Program-made: the position numbers and the translations under genes
Source of the DNA: Nosema muscidifuracis
Taxonomy: Eukaryota; Microsporidia; Nosematidae
Reading direction: 5' to 3'
Assembly: GCA_028335825.1 (NCBI GenBank)
Contig: JAIOKI010000003.1
Coordinates: 372,001-436,000, forward strand
Length of the DNA stretch: 64,000 bases
Notes under the pieces: generated by a model
Told to the model about the DNA's origin: nothing
What the model saw: the letters and a program-made list of their open reading frames with translations, nothing else
Database searches by the model: none
Shown: positions 40,433 to 51,258 of the stretch, piece by piece
Position numbering within the stretch: position 1 is the first letter of the stretch
Layout: each line of letters begins with the position of its first letter

Positions 40433-42460
40433 ATGTTATTTTTATTGATTATTCGATACGTTTTAAATAGTTTACAAATTACAGAAGATATTGATAATTT
40501 TTTATTAGAAAGTATAGACAATACTAATGATATTTTTTCTAGTTACAATCCTATTACTTATCCTTTAGAAGATATTATGAATTCAAATAATCAAAATATT
40601 TTAGATGAAGACGCAAATGAATTTGAAAATATTTCATATTTTTATGATGGATTTTCTGAAGGAACAGAGCTTTTATCAAAATATAAATCTGATACCAGCA
40701 TGTGGTATGATGAATATTCTGATGAAAACTTGCAACATATAAATCCGCACTTAATGCATCATTCAAAAGAATATTTGGAGAGTAGAAAAAAGTCGAATAT
40801 TAATCAAAATTTAAATCAAGAATTGATTAGCGATGACGAAATTAAATTAAAAAATAAAGTAGACAAAAAATTTTCTAAAGAAGAAATTTTTTCAAATTAT
40901 GAAGATCTTGAAATTAAGAAGAAAAATCTTAAGCGTAAAAATACGACTAAAAATAACGAAGAAATCATTTTAAATTCTTTAAATTATGAAGATCTTGAAA
41001 TTACAGGAAAAAATCCTAACAGTGAACATACGACTAAAGATAAAGAAGAAAATGATAAAAAAATTTCTAAAGAAGACAGTCCTTCAAATAATAAAGATCA
41101 TGAAATTACAGGGGAAAATCTTAAGAATAAACATACGACTAAAGATAAAGAAGAAAATGATAAAAAAATTTTAAAAGTAGAAATTACTTTAAATAAAGAT
41201 CTTGAAATTACAAAGAAAAATCTTAAGCGTAAACATACGGCTAAAAATAAAAAAGAAAACAATAAGAAATTTTTAAAAGTAGAAATTACTTTGAATAATA
41301 AAGATCTTGAAATTACAGGGGAAAATCTTAACCTTAAAAATATGACTAAGGATAAAGAAGAAAGCAATAGTAAATTATTTAAAGAAGAAATTATCTTAAA
41401 TTTAAATGATTTATATTTTCAAAGTAAATCCAAAATAGATATTTTTTCAATAAGAGGATCGCTAAGTTCTTATACAAAAAATGAATTATGTGAGTCTAAT
41501 TTAAATTTGAACGATGCTTTAGAAAACTATCTTAAGGCAATACCTAATCTTAAAAGAGATTATATTCGAGCCAAATATATCAAAATATTGTTTAAATATT
41601 CAGAATATTTAATTAGAATTATTAATACTTGTTTAGATAATTCAGATAAAGAATTTAGTATTCCACATAAAATCACATCTCGTAATTGCTTAGATTTAGA
41701 AAATATTAATGATAATTTACAATATATATTTAAATATATTGAGTCAGTAAATTTTAAATTAAAATATTCTTCAAAGGAATATCAAAATTTACGTAATGAA
41801 AATAATTATAAGATGATTGATAAGATCTATAATGAGGAAATTTATAGTATGAACATCAAATACCCATATAAAGATTATAAAAATATTAGTAAAAATATTC
41901 TGTATATTCAAAATTCCAGGATTTTTTTCACGGAAGATAATTTAAAAGCCCTCGAAACATTTTTATATGACAAGATATCTAAACTAGAAAAAAACTCATT
42001 TAAATTCTTAATATTTCATTATTATTTTTATATTCTGGGTATAGATGAAGATTATCTAAAATATAGACAGTTGATAATTCTTCTTTTTTTTATTGAATAT
42101 CATAAGAATACGAACATTAAGAACTTAGAAGAGTTTAAAGATTCCATGAAATTCTTACTGGTAAAATTTTCTTTGAATGTGTTAACAGATACACTAAATT
42201 TTAAATTCGATTTTTTTGATTATTTATTTCACTTAATAAATGAAGTAGAGAATGAAAAAACCCGAGTGAATGAATTTAAAATTCTTTTAGCAATGATGTA
42301 TCCTTTTTCTGAATATAATTATGGAGCTAGAAAAACATTTTTAAGTGAAGAGGAATTAAGAAATTATTTAGAAAAAGATGAAGACTCATTAATATTTTTA
42401 TACAAAATAGCTATCCATATTATGATCAATTTATATAAAAAAAATATTTTAGTTTGTTAA
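40433..42460 (+). CDS. Secreted Lys/Glu-repeat protein (family B, member 1)
   Basis: 675 residues, not recognised. A signal peptide (MLFLLIIRYVLNSLQI) is followed by an acidic N-terminal part and five units of a roughly 30-residue basic repeat (DLEITGENLKxKHTTKDKEE; about 155-315). A conserved helical domain makes up the C-terminal 350 residues. Its close paralogue is at 57.8 kb and a distant one at 60.3 kb. CCCC lies three bases before the ATG. The three share signal peptide, repeat and C-terminal domain, so I infer a lineage-specific family of exported proteins; no biochemical role can be given. Confidence 0.82.
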   Translation: MLFLLIIRYVLNSLQITEDIDNFLLESIDNTNDIFSSYNPITYPLEDIMNSNNQNILDEDANEFENISYFYDGFSEGTELLSKYKSDTSMWYDEYSDENLQHINPHLMHHSKEYLESRKKSNINQNLNQELISDDEIKLKNKVDKKFSKEEIFSNYEDLEIKKKNLKRKNTTKNNEEIILNSLNYEDLEITGKNPNSEHTTKDKEENDKKISKEDSPSNNKDHEITGENLKNKHTTKDKEENDKKILKVEITLNKDLEITKKNLKRKHTAKNKKENNKKFLKVEITLNNKDLEITGENLNLKNMTKDKEESNSKLFKEEIILNLNDLYFQSKSKIDIFSIRGSLSSYTKNELCESNLNLNDALENYLKAIPNLKRDYIRAKYIKILFKYSEYLIRIINTCLDNSDKEFSIPHKITSRNCLDLENINDNLQYIFKYIESVNFKLKYSSKEYQNLRNENNYKMIDKIYNEEIYSMNIKYPYKDYKNISKNILYIQNSRIFFTEDNLKALETFLYDKISKLEKNSFKFLIFHYYFYILGIDEDYLKYRQLIILLFFIEYHKNTNIKNLEEFKDSMKFLLVKFSLNVLTDTLNFKFDFFDYLFHLINEVENEKTRVNEFKILLAMMYPFSEYNYGARKTFLSEEELRNYLEKDEDSLIFLYKIAIHIMINLYKKNILVC

Positions 42461-42488
42461 ATAAAATTTACATTTGGTTAAAAAGATT

Positions 42489-44294
42489 TGTTATTACTGC
42501 TTAACATAATTTGGGTTTAATAATATAACATCCCTATCCAGACGGGTAGTCTCAATCAACAAATAAATTCTCATCATTTATTCCTTTTAAATCACAATAT
42601 CTTTTCTTAAAAAGTCTTCCATTATCAAGTCTAACAATATATGATTCACCAGGGCATATTTCAACTATTGTACTCAAAAAATCTACCCTTAGAATATTTA
42701 TCACATCCAGTCATTTTTTGTTTTTTCGTGAATTTTTCCCACCATAACCATTCCTGAAACGTCTATAACAACTTCTATCGGCGAGCACTTGACCAAAATG
42801 AAAACTTAAATTATACTTCTCAATTTCCTCATAAACCTTTTACACAAAACTGTCTTTCTTGTTTTTCAATATAACATTTCTCAATGTTCTTGTTATTCTT
42901 TCTATCCTGACATTACTCCTGTGAGATTCCAAACTAATCTGCATATGTTTAATATCCAAAACACTGCACAATTGTGATCTTCTCACTGGAGATTTCTCTA
43001 TTATTATCATTAATTATCTCCTCTGGCTTCTTGCCCTGTATACATAAATCTTTTAAATATCACCATTTCGACTCCTTCATTTCTTTTTAAAACCATCCCA
43101 GAACCTTCCTGTAAAATAATCAAATGCAACCACTATAAAAGCTTTTTCCTCTCTTAAGTCGATCATGTACATACCCACTCTTTCCAAATATCTAGTTTTC
43201 CCATTAAATTTCTGGCACATTATACCATTTTTCAAGACTTTTACTATTTGATCTTTAATTTCCAATCAGCAATATCGTTTTCTAAGATCATAATATATTG
43301 TGGTTCTGCTTCGATGACTCAATTCTATATAACAGTTCAATATAAGTTTTACTCTTTCTTCTTCTGGAAATATCTCACCTTCACTACCATCATCAAATGA
43401 CCATATTAATTTTATCCACCTCATTTATATGTTTAATTTTTTCCTTCAATCTGCTTCTTTTTATTCTTTTCCTCGTCGTTAGTGAAATCCTAATAAGAAA
43501 ATCAGCAAAAACCATTTTTTCTGCTTTTATATATTCAATTTCAAAGTCAATTTTCTTCACTCATCGATTTATTCGCACGTTATTAAAATATTGTTTTTTT
43601 CTTATTTACACCAGAACTTTCTGATCAGTCTCAATTTTAAATTTTCTTTTTTATAAAGCCTTTATTTATTCATCATCTGTATTGTTTTCCTCACTATAAT
43701 CAGATTCTATGCTAGATGAGGAATCATTTGTAATATCAGTACTATCATTATCATCAGCCATGTTATCACTACTATTATACTCTATATTTTTAGACTTGAT
43801 ATATTTCTCTTCCTCAATAATTTTATCATCTATCATCCCTTTATTCCTATAATTGTAATCTTCCTTGGACTTTCGTAAATAACATATCTTAGCCAGATGA
43901 CCTTCTTTGTCACAATGGAAAAAACTGACAGTTGTTATCATAATTTCTCTTGTATTAGTTTTTAATTCTTATTGCACAGTCTGTATCACCTTCTTAGTTA
44001 GCTTGTTAAACTATTTTCTCTTTTATCTTTCTTCTCTAATTTGCATAATCAACTTTTTCCTAACTCGTCTATTTCATCCTCCTTGCTTGTATTTCTGATA
44101 ATAAAAATTTTCAAATTCCTAGAAACTCTCTCAAAAATCTCTCTTCACCAGATTTCCTTTTCAACTCCATATAACTCTAATGTAAACATAATAATCTCTA
44201 GTTCGTCAAAAAGTATACTGACCACATGAAAACTCAGTTTTTGGTATCGCCCTCATATTACTGCTTAACATAATTACAGTTTAATAATATAATA
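42489..44294 (-). mobile_element. Decayed LTR-retroelement relic (Ty3/gypsy-like)
   Basis: A fossil on the minus strand. Recognisable pieces are an integrase-like stretch near 43.1-43.3 kb, an integrase C-terminal-like stretch near 42.6-42.7 kb, and a Gag zinc-knuckle-like stretch near 43.9 kb with an acidic tail. It is bounded by similar direct repeats of about 42 bp, 42489-42530 and about 44253-44294; the first starts TG and ends CA. It is heavily broken with many breaks and clearly old, and belongs to a different family from the element at 47.7 kb. Confidence 0.7.
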
Positions 44295-45500
44295 GAATAT
44301 AAAATTTATTTTACTCAATGTATTTGCAACAATCATTTCTTCTAGTTTTCATTCCACTTTAAAGTCAAATTCTTGTATTTTTTTTATTCACCTTTGATAA
44401 TTTTATTATTTAAGTATGGCTTTTTTCTTATTTTAACTATCATTTATTATGTGTTTGTATTCTATCATTACGTTTTCTTAATTCATATATCTTTTTATGA
44501 AACTTAAATGCCATTTTGTGTTTATATTTCATCATATTAGAAAACTTCTTTACAAATATGATTCTTGAATTGCTCTTAATATGTCTTTAATATTTGACTG
44601 TTCCTAAGGATTTTTCTACTAATTCGTTTAATTTTATAAAGTTGCTGACTAAACGCACATTTCTGTTAAGATTCTGTATAATTCTTATTAAGTTTATTCA
44701 ATCTGATGTAGATCTTTTGTAAATATTCTAAAAAAGACTGTTCTTTCTACTTATCTTATTCTTTTCTATAGTACAATATCCTCTCGTTTTTTTAATATCC
44801 ACTAATGATTTCCCTTCTCTTAACTGTATTATTTTTGAGTTGTTATTCACTTAATATATTTTCCTTCTTATAGTTATTATATTTTTTCAATTTAATCCTT
44901 TTGAATTTCTACTAGATTAAAAACTTTATTGCTTTCTTTACCTTCAAAGCTCTGATTATCTCAAAATTATAAGATTTATAACGATTATTTTCACTGATCT
45001 TTCTTTCTGTTTAATAAAAATTTTCCGTAATATAAACAGTCCATGTTATTTCTTAAATTAGGTTCTCTTCTTACTGTTTCTATAACGCTTTCAGCTATTT
45101 TTCAGTTATTTGATTTTTACTTTTTCTTCTTTACTAATTTTTTCTACCATAAGATTTTTAAATTCTTCTCTTCATAAAATTTGTTTCTATTTTTTTCTAA
45201 TTATAGTCTATATCTTGTTCTTTTGATATTTAGACCACATTATCGTATATAAATAACAATTCTATATCGTCTTATGTTTTTATTTAGCATAATGTTGATA
45301 ATTAAGATATTTTTACTACTTTAAATTAGGTATTTTTTCCAATTTCTCTGTAATTTTTAATCTTCTATTATTAATGTAAAGATTATATTTTATCATATTA
45401 AAATAGAAAGACTTAACATTATAATTTATATTTAAATAATATTTTTAATTTGATAGATTAAATTGTTATTTCAATATTTTATAAAGAATTTGATTGATAT
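44295..45500. other. Gene-free stretch with strong T/C strand skew
   Basis: About 1.2 kb with no intact frame. The plus strand is rich in T and C and poor in G, as in the minus-strand relic next to it, which suggests old decayed minus-strand coding sequence. I could not assign any piece. Confidence 0.5.
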
Positions 45501-45617
45501 TTCCTTACAAATATGATTCTACAAAATAGAGATAGAGTCATAAAAAAATTATATTTTTAATTTAAAGAGAATTGTAGAAAATTTTATATTTATAATTCTA
45601 AAGTATGATAAAAAAGT

Positions 45618-47099
45618 TTAATTATCTAAAATTAGAATATCTCTACCTAAAAAATGTTCATTTATCGATTTCCTCGTCAATCCCGAATTTTTTATCCATA
45701 GAATTTTAAGTTTTTTAAGTTTTTGAAATTCTACTATAATCTCATTAGTTAAATCGTTATTTGTAACATTTAAAGTTATTAAATCCTTCAAATTGCTTAT
45801 CATCTTTAATTGATCTGATTTCAAAAAACAACTTTTTAATGATAAACATTCAAGATTTTTCATTGTAAATATTACGCTAATATCCAAATTTCTTAAATCA
45901 CAATTATCTATAGTTAAAGACTTACAATCCTTCATATAATTAAATATTTCTAAAAATCCTTGTTCAATTTTACAAGAATATAGGTTAATAGCCACTTTTT
46001 TTTCTTCATTATTCGATACTACAATATCTTTTAGTTCATTGTAACTAGGAATCAGATTATAATTACAAACAAATATCTTTTCCATATTAGGACATGTATA
46101 AAGATTATAAAAATCTTGGCAATTAAAATTTTCGATTTTTTCGTAATTGCGCAAATAAATATATTTAAGTGACTCGTAATCTCTAATTATCTTCAGGTCA
46201 GTAGAAATCAGCTTATTATTTTTTAAAACAAGACTTTCAACCCCATTAGTTTTTTTTAAAATCTCACCAATACTTTTAGTTTTAAATCTATAAGATTTAT
46301 CACCAGATTCATTAAGTCTCATAAATTCCTCAGAATTAAAATCAATATATTCGCAATTTATTATTTTAAAGCCAAATATATTTTCTGATTCAAACAAACG
46401 AATAAGAGATAAATTTAAAAATCTAGCATACCAGTAAAGAATTTTTACATATTCTTTCCAAGAAAAACAATCAGAAGAAAAATAATAAGAAGAAAAATTT
46501 GAAACCCCTAATATTTCTAAATTCTTAAAATTTGTCCTATTAATATTTTTATCAAAATAAACATTACCTATTTCATTATCTAATTTAAAATTAAATTTTT
46601 TTATCTTACCATATTCATTCAAAAGAATTAATAGTTGATCTCTTAAAACTTCCATTTTTATAATTTCTATAAGTTCTAATGCATTTGGTATAAATTTATC
46701 ATCTTTTGAGATTTTATCAATTAGTATTGATGATAATCTTTCGTACTGTCTTCTTAAATTTATGCTCTCCTTTTCTTTATCAAATGATAAAAAATCCATG
46801 ACGTATAAAATATCAAGAAATTCATCCAAATTAAGTATATCATTTTTATTATCCATAAGCATATAATAGATAAAATCAAATGCTTTGAATTTACAATTCT
46901 GCAGATCGATTTTATCCTTTTTCCAAGTTTCATTTTTTGTAAGTACTTTAAGTAATTCTGAATCTTCAAATATAGGATTATTTAAGTTGTAAAAACCACG
47001 CTCATCATCTTGAAAAACTATCTCTACTATTTTGTCATCATTTTTTTCATTAGTGATTTCTAATGAACATTTTATTAGTATAAACTGGATAATCAGCAT
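45618..47099 (-). CDS. Secreted leucine-rich-repeat-like protein, copy 1
   Basis: 493 residues. A signal peptide (MLIIQFILIKCSLEI) is followed by a helical region (about 25-165) and, from about 285 to the end, irregular leucine-rich repeats: LxxLxLKSCFLKSDQLKMIS, LKDLITLNVTNNDLT, LKKLKILWIKNSGLT. CCCC lies three bases before the ATG. The gene at 51259-52704 is its tandem duplicate, with shared 5' and 3' flanks. LRR proteins form expanded secreted families in several microsporidia; a host-facing binding role is inference. Confidence 0.82.
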   Translation of the reverse strand: MLIIQFILIKCSLEITNEKNDDKIVEIVFQDDERGFYNLNNPIFEDSELLKVLTKNETWKKDKIDLQNCKFKAFDFIYYMLMDNKNDILNLDEFLDILYVMDFLSFDKEKESINLRRQYERLSSILIDKISKDDKFIPNALELIEIIKMEVLRDQLLILLNEYGKIKKFNFKLDNEIGNVYFDKNINRTNFKNLEILGVSNFSSYYFSSDCFSWKEYVKILYWYARFLNLSLIRLFESENIFGFKIINCEYIDFNSEEFMRLNESGDKSYRFKTKSIGEILKKTNGVESLVLKNNKLISTDLKIIRDYESLKYIYLRNYEKIENFNCQDFYNLYTCPNMEKIFVCNYNLIPSYNELKDIVVSNNEEKKVAINLYSCKIEQGFLEIFNYMKDCKSLTIDNCDLRNLDISVIFTMKNLECLSLKSCFLKSDQLKMISNLKDLITLNVTNNDLTNEIIVEFQKLKKLKILWIKNSGLTRKSINEHFLGRDILILDN

Positions 47100-47661
47100 T
47101 CTGGGGTCAAAAAAATATTTTTTTTTATAAAATTTTAATAATTTAACTAATACGGATATAAATGATATTTACTATTTAATTTATATAATGATAATTTAAA
47201 ACTGTGATATATTATAACATATCACTACGTTTTTCTTTCAATTTAATTAAGACAAAATAGTAAATAAATACGTAATTAAACTGAAAAGGAAAGCTGTCTA
47301 GAAATACTCAAAAATGTAAACTATCGAAGAATTGGAAAAATCTGTGTCGAGATTTAAAAAGGATAAATTAAAAAACAATTTTAAAAATAATTGTTTAAAA
47401 AAGGTGATACTTTATTTTAAGGATTATGAATAGACAAGAGAAGAAATGTTTAGAGGAGCTATCATATAGAAAGAGCACAGAGAGTCACAAGAGTGGGTAC
47501 CAAAATAAAATTAAAAGTTTAGTTAAATTTTATTTGAATTTAACAAAGTTCAAGTAATACAGGACAATTTCTTTACAAATATGATTCTACAAAATAGAGA
47601 TAGAGTCATAAAAAAATTATATTTTTAATTTAAAGAGAATTGTAAAAAACTTTATATTTAT
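47100..47661. other. Spacer with 5' and 3' flanks of the duplicated LRR genes
   Basis: 47100-47210 matches the 5' flank of copy 2 (52705-52800), and 47570-47661 matches the 3' flank of copy 1 (45495-45605), marking the edges of the duplication. Between them, about 47280-47520 is less AT-rich and looks like unassigned decayed coding sequence. Confidence 0.65.
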
Positions 47662-47772
47662 TGTTGTACGAAGAATGATTGTTAGAAAACATATTTTATT
47701 TTAGGGGTTCCTCTTTATGTAACAATGGTGAATAATTAAGTCATGACGTCACCAAGTTACTTGATCCCAACA
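47662..47772 (-). repeat. 3' LTR of the Ty3/gypsy-type element (111 bp)
   Basis: Begins TGTTG and ends CAACA, and looks identical to the other LTR. It is flanked on its outer side by TTTAT (47657-47661). The very short LTR is unusual but typical features (TG..CA ends) are present. Confidence 0.93.
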
Positions 47773-50700
47773 TTCTTCCCCCTTAAAAAAACTTCTTTAC
47801 GTTTCTAAGAGCCGACCTTATCGTCCTACCGTCAGCTAATTTAATTTCTACTGATCCAAAAGTCTTCTTAATAATTGTCCCCGAATGATTATAGTCTGCC
47901 GATAGCTTATTTTCTCTACCTATTAGATTATGGTATAATACTTTATCTCCTACTTTTAATTCATCCCTTTTATATTCATGGTTGCCATATGATTTCCTGT
48001 ATTTATCTCTGTAGCTTGAATTCCCTTTATTTATCGCATTATTCCACGCCTCTTTTGGCGTGCATCCTATAGCCCTATGGTAGGAATCCATGTAGCATTC
48101 CACTGTAAAGTCTACACATTTGCTCCAATCTAGCCTTCCATAGTTCGATATCTTCTTTAACCGATCCATGAAGGTTCGGTTAAATCTTTCAATAAGACCA
48201 GTCGTAGTAGGACTATACGGTGCTCCGTATCTCCATACAAATCCTTTCTCTTGAGATAAGCTCTTTGCCAATCCATTAGAGAATTCCTTTCCATTGTCTG
48301 TTAGTATTATTTTTGGGGTTCCAAACTCTTCCACAATCTCCCTTACGTTTCTAATCACTTCTTCAGCTTCTTTTGATCTGAGAGGTCTAACTTCTGCTCT
48401 CTTGGTGGCGTGATCTATCATTGTTAATAGATATGAGTGCCCTTGAAAACTTCTGGGTAATGGCCCCACCAGATCAAATTCCCACAAATCATTTTTCCGA
48501 TCTACCCTCACCGAAATAGTTTTCCTCTTAACCTGGCCAAATCCTGATCTCTGGCACACTATACATTTCCGTATTATGTCTTTAATTTTCCTCCCTAATC
48601 CCTTAATGCCTGTCGCTTTCAATTTATATTCCATGGCTTTTTTGGAGCCATGCCTCAGGTCTTGATGTTCTCTTTTTAAAACTTCATCTTCATTTGTCAA
48701 CACTTTTCCCTCTCCTTCATTCACTTGCAGAATTTGAAAATTTCCTCTGCTTATATAATCGCTGGGATTATTAATCCCTTTAATATGCTCTATTTCCATG
48801 TCGAACTCCTGCAGAATAAGAGACCATCTCGCTAATCTGCCTTTTATATTCCTAGACTGAAACAAATATTTTATTGCACTATGATCTGTTCTTACTAAAA
48901 ATCGTTTTCCCAAAAGATAAGGTCTAAAGTTCTGTATTGATTTTATTACTGCTAATAGTTCTTTCTCTGTAGTACAATAATTCTTCTCCGCCTGAGAGTG
49001 TGCTTTGGAGTAGAAACTGATTATTCTCTCTTCACCATCCTGATCTTGGCTCAGTATAGCTCCTATACCGGAATCTGATGCATCGGTTGTCAAGATAAAT
49101 CTCCCATCTCGTCTTGGAAGTCCTAAAGTTTCCGCTTTACCCAGGTTTCTTTTGAGGTTATTAATTGATCTCATAAAATTTTCGTCTTCCTTCGCCTTTC
49201 CCCAATCGAACTTACTGTTTTTCTTAATGAGGCCATATAGGTATACAGAGTCTTCGGTTACATTTCTCATGAATTTGCTACAATAATTAATCATTCCAAG
49301 GAATGATTCTAATTCTTTTTTAGATTCAGGTATTTTTAAGCATTTTATGCTTTCAATTCTTCCCGGATCAATTCTTACTCCCTCTGCACTCACAATGTGT
49401 CCCAAAATTTGTATTTCTCTTTTATTGAATTCACATTTTTCATCATTTAGCTTCAGCCCAGCAGATTTTAGTACTTTCAGGACCTCCTTAACATCTTCTT
49501 TGTGACTTGCTTCATTCTTGCTGTAAATTATTATGTCGTCCATGTAGACCATGGCACACTTATTAAAAAATCCTCTAAGTATTCTATTCATTGCCCTCTG
49601 AAATGTTGCTGGACCATTTACTAAACCAAAAGGCATAACTGTGAATTCAAAAATCCTTCCTTGCATGCGAAAGCAGTCTTCTCTATATCTTCTTCCCTCA
49701 TTTTTATTTGATGATATCCGGATAGAGCATCTAACTTTGAAAAAATAACAGCTCCACTTAAAGCATCTAATATCTCATCAACTCTGGGCATTGGATACTT
49801 GTCTTTGACAGTGACGTCATTTAATCTTCGATAGTCCACACACAGTCTGTAACTTCCGTTAGCTTTCTTCTTCATTACGATAGGGCTACACCACGGGCTA
49901 TATGACTCTCTAATAATTCCTTCCTGCAGATACCTCTGAACTATCTTACTGGCTTCCTTTTCAAGTTCTGGGCCAAGTCTGTACAATGGAGTCGTTACGG
50001 GTTTATTTGTTATAGTCACAATTTTATGCTCCCCTAGTTTGTTCTTTGTTAAATGATCTCCCCTCAGCTCTATTTTTTTCCTTCTTTCCTAGGTCAATTT
50101 TTGCTTTTTCCTTTAAACAAAATTTAAATCCTAAGATAACCTCTTTCGATATATCATCAGAGACAAAAAATTGTTCTCTGTAGACTTTGTCTTTATATAC
50201 GAATTCTACCGTAGTGACGCCTTCATTCCTGATAATAGTTTTATTCGCAGCCCTTAGCCTAATACCACTTCTCATTATTTCGCCATTTACATATTTGCTC
50301 TTTATTAAATTTACAGGCGATCCAAGATCGATTAATGCTGGGATAGTCTTGCCTTTTAGCATGAGATTTATATTTAATTCATATATTTCATTTCCCATGA
50401 CGCTTGATACAATAAAATATTTCAACTCTTTATTTTCTTCCCAACTGTCTTCATCCTTGAGGACCTGCACCGATCTAACTGACTTATTGTTCATCCTGTC
50501 CATTTTCCTTTTATTACAGTTCCTCTTAAAATGTCCGCGCTTCTTGCAATAGTAACACACTATCTCTTTTCCGACCTTGCAGACTTCCATATCATTCTCT
50601 TGAATTTGTCTACCTGCATGAAAAGTCATTCCAGATCTATTGCTGCAATCTAGTCCCTCACAAGCCCTATAAATGTACTCCCAAGTCATCATCCCAGGGG

Positions 50701-51117
50701 AATTCATCAATAAATTTCCTCCTATGTCATCTGGCAACCCTCCTATCACATATGTGATCAGTACATTTTCTGGTAGTGTAGCCTTAAATGCCAACCTCTT
50801 CATCCTATCCAAATATGCTAAGAATGATCCCCCCTTGTAAATTTCCCTAGACAGTTCCTTAATATACCTGATGTCATTCATCTTTCCTTTAAACTTCATC
50901 AGAAACATCTCAATAAGCGATTCAAAGTTCGTATTCCAAGGTATTGATTCTACCCATACCTTGCCTTCTCCTTCAAGACGTTCTCTAAAATAAAAAATTT
51001 TAGCCTCCTCACTCGGGCTGCTAGCTGCTGCCCAACCCCTTACATGCATTACAAAAGCATCCGGGTCGTCCTCCCTGCTGTTTCTAAATGTTCTCATATT
51101 AGCCGTTGTCGCCAAAC

Positions 51118-51228
51118 TGTTGTACGAAGAATGATTGTTAGAAAACATATTTTATTTTAGGGGTTCCTCTTTATGTAACAATGGTGAATAATTAAGTCAT
51201 GACGTCACCAAGTTACTTGATCCCAACA
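51118..51228 (-). repeat. 5' LTR of the Ty3/gypsy-type element (111 bp)
   Basis: Looks identical to the LTR at 47662-47772. The outer flank is TTTAT (51229-51233). The first Gag codons appear to lie in this LTR on the minus strand. Confidence 0.93.
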
Positions 51229-51258
51229 TTTATAATTCTAAAGTATGATAAAAAAAGT

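Larger units (their letters stand above)
47662..51228 (-). mobile_element. Ty3/gypsy-type LTR retrotransposon, nearly whole, young
   Basis: 3567 bp in minus orientation, with 111-bp LTRs that look identical and TTTAT target duplications on both sides. Parts in element order (right to left): Gag with a CYYCKKRGHFKRNC zinc knuckle near 50.5-50.6 kb; aspartic protease region near 50.3 kb; reverse transcriptase near 49.2-50.0 kb, with MVYMDDIIIYS; RNase H near 48.8-49.1 kb; integrase near 47.9-48.7 kb, with an HxxH...CxxC-like head, FDLVGP and LTDNGKEF. A purine tract (AAGGGGGAAGAA) precedes the 3' LTR. The coding part spans three frames, so it looks nearly whole with about two breaks unless recoding is used. 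Gag appears to start inside the 5' LTR. Confidence 0.93.

Noticed and set aside
43397-44229. Several plus-strand frames of 60-75 codons
   Set aside because: They oppose the decayed minus-strand retroelement relic and are T-rich shadows without start motifs.
42489-44294. DNA transposon bounded by the 42-bp end repeats
   Set aside because: The repeats are direct rather than inverted and the fossils inside are integrase-like and Gag-like, which fits an LTR element.
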